The position numbers were made by a program, and so were the translations under genes. From positions 27,201,147 through 27,265,146 of the forward strand of contig NC_054549.1 of NCBI RefSeq assembly GCF_017654505.1: a stretch of 64,000 nucleotides of DNA, given 5' to 3'. Below are positions 35,301-64,000 of this stretch, piece by piece (within the stretch, counting starts at the first letter, position 1; every line of letters begins with the position of its first letter). Source of the DNA: Polyodon spathula. Lineage: Eukaryota > Chordata > Actinopteri > Acipenseriformes > Polyodontidae. The notes under the pieces were generated by a model. That model ran no database searches. It was not told where the DNA came from and saw only the letters and a program-made list of their open reading frames with translations.

Positions 35301-36165
35301 TTTTTGATCACGTGATGTCCCTTTAAACATATCTGGAGCCAATTCGCTTTCTTAATCAAACATTAATTACCAAAGGAAGTTGTTTCTTTTTATCCTCACA
35401 TCTTGACTGAGTTAACAAATGACGTGCATTGATCTCACCTGACTCTATTTGAACCTGCATTTCGTTCTGGCTGTAATCACCGAATTCACCTTACTAATTT
35501 CCACTGTGTTAGTTTCAGTAGTGCGTCACTAATTTAAACAATGTGGTATTCTGTTAAGGCTTAACAACTGTTGATTAATGTTTAATTTGAGGGAGAGAGA
35601 TGGAAAATAAAAACCAAAAACTAGAAGCCCTAATTATAATCTAAATTATTGAGCATCAGGGTTTAGCAAAATTGAATTTACTTTAGAACTGTAAGTATGT
35701 GCACACACCACCCTAAACTACTTAATGTATGTTTTCTGCTCCTAAAAAATAAAAACTTGGAATTTCAAATAAGATTGGGAATTAATTTTCTTTTTCAAAA
35801 TGTTTCGTTTTGCTAGGATTATTACTGTAAACAGTGTCATTTAATCAAATACTACAGCTGCACACACATGGTTGTTTAAAAATTATATTTCTGTTATGTC
35901 AAGAAAATGGCACATTTTTCCTTGTACAGTTACTGTTTTTTTAATTAATTTTATTATAATGATTACTGGAGAAGGTGGATTTGCAGATTGGGAGTAAAAT
36001 AAAATTACTTCAAATGGTTTCTTGTCATTATTGTTTTATTTTTATGGTGTCTGGTTTAACTAAGGGATAATGGCATTGCTGTGGCATGTTACAAGCTAAT
36101 AATTCCCAAGCCAATAATGGAATTTCAGAGGCATTATTTGAACAGGGGATTATTACCATTATTAC
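32300..36165. other. Intergenic, no gene recognised
   Basis: AT-rich sequence after MTMR14 with poly(A) near 33191, poly(T) near 33421, 34695 and 34838. No coding exon or clear element ends. Confidence 0.5.
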
Positions 36166-37247
36166 TAGGCTTGCTACTTTTCAATATTAATCGGTAAAGC
36201 TTGTTAAACGTCAAAATTCCCCAAAAATACGAGTTTGACTGAAATAAATTTATACAGGATAAATGTCGGTAAAACCACTTGCTATTTTTTTTTTTTTTTT
36301 TTTTTTTCTTACCAAAAATAATCATTTAGAAATCATCTCCAGTTTGTGTAGTTTTTATACTCTCTGTCCCGTCTCTGTTCTGCTCTGAATGGCTAGGAGT
36401 CACTGTCGGTCATCACGGTGTTCTCTTAGCACTGTAGTTTCACTGTCACATTCACTGTCACTTTCACCCTGTTCTGACATCGTTGACTGAAGCAGCGCTA
36501 GGAATTCTCATTCATCTAAATGACTGTCGATCATCAATACCTGCACCAACTGTGCACTTTCATTTGCCAGCTGCAGAACCTGTCATTCAACACGCCTACT
36601 TTGAAATTAGTGGGTTAAAGTGTAGTTAGGCTTTTGCTATTGGTATAGGGTGACAGTTACTAGTTTGATTTGAAAATGGTGCGCAAGAGGAAAACACTTA
36701 ATGAATATTGTGCAGTTCCCTGACACAGCTGAGGTCTCTGTGGCAGGACAAAGCGAGCCCGCCTGCCTTACCTTCCAGTGTCTGATTCTAGCTGTGCTAA
36801 AGCAGGAGAGTGGGGAGCTCAGACTCCAAATAATTAGTGCAAGTTAGTTCTGTTCAACTATAATGTTTCGTTCTGTGCATATTTTAACTCATAAATTTAT
36901 GCTATAAAAGTCTATGCTGTGTTTTCTATGGCTTATTTGAAAACATTTCTTAATTTGTGTAGGACCTTCATCTTTACAAGCTATAGCTCCACTGTAACCA
37001 AATGTTATTTCAAATAGAATGTTATTAACCATGGTTTTGTTGCATGTTGAATATAATAAATGGGTTTTGCTAAATAAAATGTTTCTCGGTGGCATAAAAT
37101 CTCTGTGTTTTGTTTAAAGCATAAAGGCAGATTTCACCCATTCTCTGTTTGAACTGAAATATAAACACCAAAAAAAATCCAGGTAAATTATTTCTAAAAT
37201 AATTGTTGATTTGTCAAAAAAATAAAAATGGAATAGTAGCAAGCCTA
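36166..37247. mobile_element. hAT-type non-autonomous element with relic transposase start
   Basis: Inverted ends TAGGCTTGCTACTTTTC at left and TAGGCTTGCTACTATTC (reverse complement) at right. Flanking octamers attattac and actattac differ at one base, fitting an aged 8-bp hAT target duplication. Inside, at 36676, the + strand has MVRKRKTLNEYCAVP followed by a stop; a neighbouring frame continues openly, so this may be a decayed transposase N-terminus. Confidence 0.65.
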
Positions 37248-37558
37248 ACTATTACCAACAAACACACTTTAGAAAAGACATCACTATTGTACTAAAACTT
37301 TATTTACCTTTGTTTCAAATAATCAAAGTAGTGCATTGAAAGACAACAATGATTATCCTTTAAAAAGTGAAATGAACTGTTACTATACTGTCCACATATG
37401 CATAAAAAGTTAATTTTCTGAATAACAATGCATGTACAATAGATAAGTATTTAAAATTGTATCTGTCATAAGGAGGAAGTGATCTGTGCTTTATTTTGCT
37501 TTTAATATACCCAAATAATCCACCTAATGCTTTGGAAGCAATGTTTTACGCCAGACCA

Positions 37559-37593
<35 letters not shown>

Positions 37594-39268
37594 GGTGGGT
37601 GTGGGTGTGTTCTACTAAGCTACTTTTCTCCACGGGGGGCGGGGGATAAAACTTGAATAATGCCAAAGGGCAGCATTGTATGTCTTACAGCTCTCTTAAT
37701 GTTGCTGATTGCAATAACCCCCACCACTGAATGATGGTCATCACGCAATTGTACCTTATATTATAACCTTATTTATGTTTGAACTATTCTTACACTGGCA
37801 TAAATTAATTTACAATAATTAAAATCTGACATTGAATCATGGCAATTTCTATCTATGAGCAAACATCGCTGCCTCCAATTGCATTGAGATTTCAAGGCTA
37901 TTAACTGTATAAAATGAATGATAACGACCATCGTTTTCTCAATTATACATTGGGAAAACACATACGTTAGTCTAATTGTGAAATGCATTATGGTTGGAAC
38001 GTGTTGCCTATCATCCCTTGACGTAATGGTGAGAACATTAACATTTTTTAGGGAGGGAGGGGGAGGGGTCAAAGGACATATTTTAGGAGTAGCAACAAGA
38101 GTAACACATTGCACAATAAAAGATTGTGTCAAACATGACTTTGGTTTCATGTTGCTCTGTTAATTTCTGGTAGTGGATATGTTATTTACTGTTTTTGGAG
38201 TGATATGTCCCTAGTACTCAATTTCTCCATTTATCTTCATGTAGTGCCCTTAATTATTTATACAGCTGAGAGTCTACCCTGCCAAGCGTGCTTCAATTTT
38301 ACATATTCATCATGTGTTCCAAATCAAACCGCAGCCTCAGTGCCAGACTGACACATTCACATATCCTTATCTGCTGAGCAGCACCATTTTGACTTAATGA
38401 TGTGATTCTTCAGAGCTATCCCTGCCTATATTATCTCAGGTCTCAGAATAAAGAATATAGAATTGTCTGCCAGGTAGTCTTAGGGGCTACAACACTGGAG
38501 CATTTAAGGGGAAATTAGAGATGATCCCAGGGGATGTTTGTTTACCACTGCTTTTTTTAGGGCACTCTAATTGTGCTGTTTCATCTATTTGAGATAAAAT
38601 TAAACAATACAGCATTCCCCTGCAAAATACTGGGAGTTTATTAAATTATAATAGAGAATTGGACAGAAGCTGTACACACATGCCAGCCATGCAGTACTCC
38701 CTTTTTATAAGGTAACCCATTTATTGCAGATAATTAGTTATTGCCATAATACCATTTGTAGGTAGAACCAAAATAGCATGTTTTCTTAACAATGGCTTCT
38801 ACCTAAAGCTTTACAAGTAAGTTATCTACCATAGCTACGAACAGTGCTTACTGTTTGTAACATTTGCAGGTGAAGCTGTTGTTGTTTTCCAGCTTCTATG
38901 TCTGCATTTACAATGGTGGATGTCCTCAGATTGCCCAATTTCTGGTATTTCATCCCTATTTTTCCTCCCCAATTTGGAATGTAAAATGATGTTCCCTCAT
39001 TGCAGCAAGTCCCCATGATCACTCAGAACCTGCCCTCCTCTGACTGTGTCTCACTGCACACCAAAGTAAGCCACTTGGGTACCCCAAATTCAGCACTGTT
39101 TTTGTTGCCCTTGTCCATCCTACCTTCGCCAATTGACAATTTTCAGGATATCTGCAGGGAATTTAACATATTCACTCAGGCTTCACTGAAACATTGGACA
39201 GTATACACAAAAGACTTTCAAGTTCCTGAAGGTGGCTGAAAGATCAGGTGACTTTACGTGCAGTGAGA
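37248..39268. other. Intergenic with AT microsatellite and G-quadruplex motif
   Basis: An AT run at 37560-37590 is followed by gtgggtgggtgtgggtgtg. A four-run G motif is at 38051-38068. No gene recognised. Confidence 0.5.
38051..38068 (+). other. G-quadruplex motif
   Basis: GGG-A-GGG-A-GGGGG-A-GGGG: four G runs with single-A loops, the most stable loop class for G4 DNA. Confidence 0.75.
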
Positions 39269-39303
39269 CCTAGCTAAATGCCTGTAGGAGGCATTTAGCT
39301 AGG
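39269..39303. repeat. Perfect 14-bp stem hairpin
   Basis: cctagctaaatgcc, a 7-base loop, then ggcatttagctagg. Lies just before the SINE. Confidence 0.9.
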
Positions 39304-39314
39304 ATATTACTTGT

Positions 39315-39567
39315 AGGAGGCTGTCTGGTCCAGTGGTTAAAGAAACATACTTATAACCAGGAGGTACCCAGTTCAAATCCTAACTCAGCCACTGTGACCC
39401 TGAGCAAGTCGCTTAACCTCCTTGTGCTCTGTCTTTTGGGTGAGACATTCTTGTAAGTGACTCTGCAACTAATGCATAGCTCACACACCCTAGCATCTTG
39501 TAAAGCAGTTTGTGATGGTGGTCCACTATGAAAGGCGCTATATAAAAATCAAGATTATTATTATGAA
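39315..39567 (+). mobile_element. tRNA-derived SINE
   Basis: The head resembles a tRNA gene with A-box tggtccagtgg (about 39327) and B-box agttcaaatcc (about 39370), the Pol III internal promoter. A conserved-looking body follows (gagcaagtcgcttaacctcc), then a tail ending aaggcgctatataaaa and an att repeat. Inserted in intergenic DNA, + orientation. Confidence 0.82.
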
Positions 39568-42299
39568 CTCTTCTTGTAATGAATTTTTATACTTTCAATT
39601 ATAAAATGGGTATTTTGAATACTCTATCCTGATTGGTCAAAACAGGTCACATGGGGGTGTTGATATTACAGCATATCACCATGGGTCGGCACTTTTTTTT
39701 CAAAAACAGGCAAATCACTAGCAGGTATCCATACACTAGAATTTAAACACAAAAACGGCAGACATATTGGAATTTATCGCAATAAACATGACCGACGAGA
39801 TTTATGTAAATGCTGAACTTTTGGGAAACCGAAGTGTACATGAGATGTTAAATGAATCTAAACCGGACACCAATGATTAATTAAAGTAGTGAAAAAAAAG
39901 CAGAAGTATTCAAATAAATTCAAATCTCGCCATTCTGATCGCTCTGTTCCCCGAACTACGGCGTTTCCCTATCCCGTTTTGAAAATAAATAGTTTAAAAA
40001 ATATCTCTTAAACTTACAGCTTTTCACAAAAGATTTGGGTCCCTCTAAAATGTGACTGGGGTTAAACGATGTTTTGTTGCCGTTGCTCCCGCTTCTTCGG
40101 TCTGCCAGTCTGCTGCCGCCGGACCCACCCCCTTCGAAGCAGTGTGATCTAATGCTGAACATATATACTATAATTATTCTCGACAGTTCCTGTCATACCT
40201 TTTAAATGTGTCCAGGTACGATGGTATCATGTCTTATGCTGAGCCCTGCATTGTTTAAAATTGTTTCTTAACACTGGCCCAGTAGTTGTCCACGTTACCA
40301 AGCTGTAAATTGCAGTCAGTTTGATAAGTAACCGGGTATTCCATGCACTTCTTTCTCGCCAGTTTGAAGCTGTAGCACAAATCTGGTACGGATACCCCCT
40401 GTTACTACACCGAATAACAAAGGACGATTATATATATATATTTTTATAATGATTTAAAAAAAAAAAATGTTTTAAGGGACTATTTTTTCTAAGTTAAGGC
40501 AGAGGTGGAAGGATATTTAATAAAAATTACTTTTTTGTTAATTAAAACTTGTTTTTATGTTTTTTTTTTTATTTTTATTTATATTAGAGTATAACCCACA
40601 CCATGTCGTGACTTATTGCTTACTTAATAGACAGGTACAGTACACTTTATTAACAACATACTGGACACTGAAGTAGTCTAAAGGTGCTTAAAATAAAGAG
40701 CAAATAAAGTTGGAACAGGGTCCATATTAAATAGTTCATTTTTGGGAAAATGCTCATCTTATAGACCCTTGTCCTTTATAGAAAGTTACTAGTAACAGTA
40801 TTTTTCTGCTTTCCCCTAATTTTAGAGACTGTGAACAGTGCACATTCCAATATAATCGGTATCACATTAGGACATTATCTTTTCTAAACGTTTAATTATT
40901 AATTGAATCAGACTACTAAGCATAAGAATCGTTACATATTGTAAACGTTTACAAATTGTACTCAAAATATGCTGAACAGGGATACACACATGTTTAGAGA
41001 CCAAGTATAAGTGAGGGTAACTTGGTAATAAACGTCCCACCTCAGCTGTGTATTGTTCATGCATTGATAATATACCACTGTACGTGTAAACAGCAAAGAT
41101 CTAGATATATAACTAGAGACCCGGTAGCGTTGTAACTAAATGGTAAGACACTCGATTTTGCCATGTGCTGTTAAACTGCACTGTACAAATTGTATCTATT
41201 CTGTTTGTATGTATTTTAAATGAAATGCGAGCAATACAATTATAACGTATGTGGTATTCAAACGTATACAATATAAAACATTACTTAAGTTTATGATTGA
41301 TTCGCAGTTCTTTATAATAGTGTCGTTTTAACAATACAAAGCAGCAGACACCTGCTGCCGCGTTGAACTTGACATCACATATTGCACTGTTTTATAAATT
41401 AACTAATAAATAAATAAAACACAACGTGACTGAAACTTTGAAAAGCTCATTTGCGGCTTGCGTTTTACAGTTTGTGTTTGGATTTCAGGACCTTGGATAG
41501 CGCATAAACGGGTAAAATCCATCAAAGGGGTTATTTCTGCATAACAAACCTTTCGAATCCACTCTGAAAACCTCGGTTAAGGGGGAAATACCAACCTGCA
41601 CAATATCCATTCCCAGAATGCGCGTGGTTGAATCCCTGTAAAAGGAATAATTATCCCCAAGCACTGTTTTCCTGCCCTCTCATCGTGGCTCTTATGGCGC
41701 CAGCTTGAAGCGAGGAAAGCCATTCTAAAAAGAAAGGTTGAGGTTTTAAGATAATCTGCATTAGGAATACATTTCAGTTTTAATTAAGTCCAGTCATAAG
41801 TAGTCCTACTTTAAATTATTCACACGTAAATGTACATTCTGTTTGCCGGTGTTTTCTTTTCTCTGTCCTTTAATTCTCAGTAAACAGGGCTACTCTGGAA
41901 CATTACAGCCATATTTAGAGACACTGCTTGAGTGTTGGTGCTTACGTAGTATGTGATCTTTTTATATTTGAGAACGCACACTTGAAAATTAACATTTAAG
42001 TGTTTCTAAATACAGAAAGTGTTTGTTTAGGTTATTTAAATAAATATACGTTTTTATTCACAATGGGTTACACATCCAGCTAAACAATGTGATTCATATT
42101 TGAATTGTGCTGCTCATAATTTCTCTATTTTAATCCCCTTGCTTTCATATTGAAGTGTACGGAATGGTTTATACTAAAAACAAAAAAATACAAACTATTC
42201 TACTCACACTGCCCAGTAACCCTATTTTGTAATGGTGTATTATCAATTTGTCAGGCTATACAATAAAGCCTTGACACCTTCGTTCTTATTTAATTCATG
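39568..42299. other. Intergenic upstream of CPNE9
   Basis: No gene with family resemblance. A short ATG frame at 39788 (MTDEIYVNAELLGNRSV) is open for 30 codons within what looks like a transposon relic and is not called. A small AT run is at 40431-40442. Confidence 0.5.
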
Positions 42300-42663
42300 A
42301 GACAAACCAAAACATACTAGAATATCAGTGACTTGAAAAAAGTGCTTCGACGTTGAGCACTTTATCCATCCCCGCCGAGTATATTTCTCAGTCAGTACCG
42401 CCACCTGCAGATTAAAGAGAGAGCGCGAGACAGTGCATCAGTTACAAACGCTGCAGACTTCACATTTACTAGCAAGAAAAAACAACGAAAAGCCACCCAG
42501 TATCTCTTCTTATGGACCAATATTGTCTTTTTTTAATTACACTACGGTGTGCATTTATGTTACCTCTTTGAAAGCGACTTTTACGAAACTATTTTTTTTT
42601 TTAAGAAACTACAGTACCATTAAAAAAAGAGTAAGATATCAGTAAGATTTGGAGACTCTGAGA
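42300..42663 (+). promoter_or_regulatory. Probable CPNE9 promoter and 5' UTR
   Basis: Sequence just upstream of the ATG includes a moderately CpG-bearing patch around 42350-42440 (ccccgccgag, gagcgcgaga). A 19-codon upstream ORF starts ATG at 42512 and ends TGA at 42569-42571. No TATA box or start site can be fixed. Confidence 0.4.
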
Positions 42664-62833
<20,170 letters not shown>

Positions 62834-64000
62834 GTAAGTAAAATAACAAGCCGCCATTTTTACAACTGATTGGGTGCTATTGTTGCTATGCTTTCATCTA
62901 ACATTGGGACTGAGTTGAACCCAATCCTGTTTGTCTCCAGCAGTAGCAGACTATAGAAACCTGCATTCAGGTGGGACTCTGTCAAGCCCCGTTAGGGATG
63001 CAGACTGGTAGAATTCAGTCTCTCCACCGCACTCTAATACCTAATAAATGTCCATTAAGAAAGAACACTAGTTCATGGATCTATTAGACAGTCAGCAATG
63101 CTTCTATAAATGGGTTAGCAACAATATTAGACAGCTTTATATAAAAACATGCAATCTAAGGCATTTAAAGAAACTTTACAAAATGACATGAAGTTTAAAA
63201 ATATTACTGTCTCATTCAAATGTTTTTGTAATTACCTGGTAATCATTGTTAGTAATTGTCAAAAACCTTTGTTAACCCCTATATAAATGTTTTATAAACA
63301 GATCATTTAACTAGTGTGACTGATTTTTGATATCTGATGTTGTGGCAACTAGTTCAGTTTTGTACTGAAACCTTCAGTGTATTTGCATTATGTTTCCAGA
63401 GCTAACATTCAGGTGTTTGAAAGAAACAAATTCCATCAAGATTCATTGTCTTCTGAGACAGCCAGCTGTCAGTCAAGATTTATTTCTCAGCCAAGAGGCA
63501 TGTTGTTTGAACTGAATTCAGTACTTACAGTAGTTAAACTGTTTGAAATAATAGTTCACCAATAATTCTCATCACCATGCTCTACTAATTAATATGTCTA
63601 CTATTAAGCATTAAACAAATGCAAGACCTATTTACTGCATGTGATCTGGAAGAACACTCCTGAGCATTGTTATTGGATGTTAAAATAATCTTTGCTATAT
63701 TTACTTGGACCATTGCAGTAAAAAGCCTTGTCAAGTAAGATAAACGGTTGTCTAGTGTATTATGTTGTATTTTATCTTAACAGCTTTATCAAATAATCCT
63801 GAGGTACATAAACCGCTTGAGAGGAACCGAACATAGTGTTATAATTCAAAGCTCATTATGCATCAATGGAGTATTGCAGTGTCGTAATAAAAGAAAATAA
63901 ATGGATAAATAGACTAGATACCAGGATGCCTGAAGTTTTAAATAGAAAGGAACCATCGATTGTTACATCATTAGTTATATATTGAATGACATCACAAAGT
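62834..64000 (+). other. CPNE9 intron 4, 5' part
   Basis: Intron sequence after donor gtaagt. The next copine exon (continuing FDV/FDL-YDVD) is not seen before the window ends. Confidence 0.7.

Noticed and set aside
39315..39390. Possible true tRNA gene
   Set aside because: A and B boxes are present, but no cloverleaf closes and the body continues into a SINE-type core and tail.
41121..41170. tRNA-like text (ccggtagcgttgtaactaaatgg)
   Set aside because: No B box or acceptor stem partner found downstream.

Overview
This is vertebrate nuclear DNA, most likely from a ray-finned fish. It is AT-rich, with short exons separated by introns of 0.1 to 11 kb, consensus GT-AG splice sites, long AT and GT microsatellites, and remnants of fish-type transposons (hAT, piggyBac-like, Harbinger-like, Tc1/mariner, DIRS-like, CR1/L2-type LINE, tRNA-derived SINE). 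A non-teleost such as a sturgeon or paddlefish would fit the repeats, but that is only a guess.

Two protein-coding genes lie on the + strand, head to tail. The first, MTMR14 (hJumpy, a myotubularin-related phosphoinositide 3-phosphatase), is complete. I assembled it by reading splice sites and phases: 19 coding exons from 8624 to 31334 give 1,953 nt, i.e. 650 residues plus stop, with every junction in phase and the catalytic motif HCISGWDRT intact (Cys323, Arg329). The second, CPNE9 (copine 9), starts at 42664. Only its first four coding exons, 89 full codons covering most of the first C2 domain, lie in the window; it runs off the right edge. The MTMR14-CPNE9 order and orientation match human 3p25, which supports both names.

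Layout: 1-7900 is non-coding flank with microsatellites, a DIRS-like remnant made of inverted repeats (about 4451-5149) and a Harbinger-like element with an internal 160-bp palindrome (6195-6645). 7900-8623 is the MTMR14 promoter and 5' UTR area. 8624-31334 is MTMR14. Its introns hold a TTAA-flanked piggyBac-type MITE (intron 9), a CR1/L2-type LINE 3' end (intron 15), a hAT element with an 8-bp target duplication and a nested mariner-like MITE (intron 17), and a Tc1 fragment (intron 18). 31335 to about 32300 is its 3' UTR. 32300-42300 is intergenic, with a hAT-type MITE and a SINE. 42300-64000 is the CPNE9 5' end, with introns of about 11, 7.6 and 1.3 kb that contain further MITEs.

The two genes are neighbours by conserved synteny, not a functional pathway: MTMR14 removes the 3-phosphate from PI3P and PI(3,5)P2 and restrains autophagy, while copines are calcium-dependent phospholipid-binding proteins. 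I found no undescribed gene system. The best second-look items are a tandem 8-residue duplication in MTMR14 exon 17 whose copies differ only at synonymous sites, the weak exon 17 donor before a transposon-filled intron, the structured MITEs, and a C-tract splice acceptor in CPNE9.
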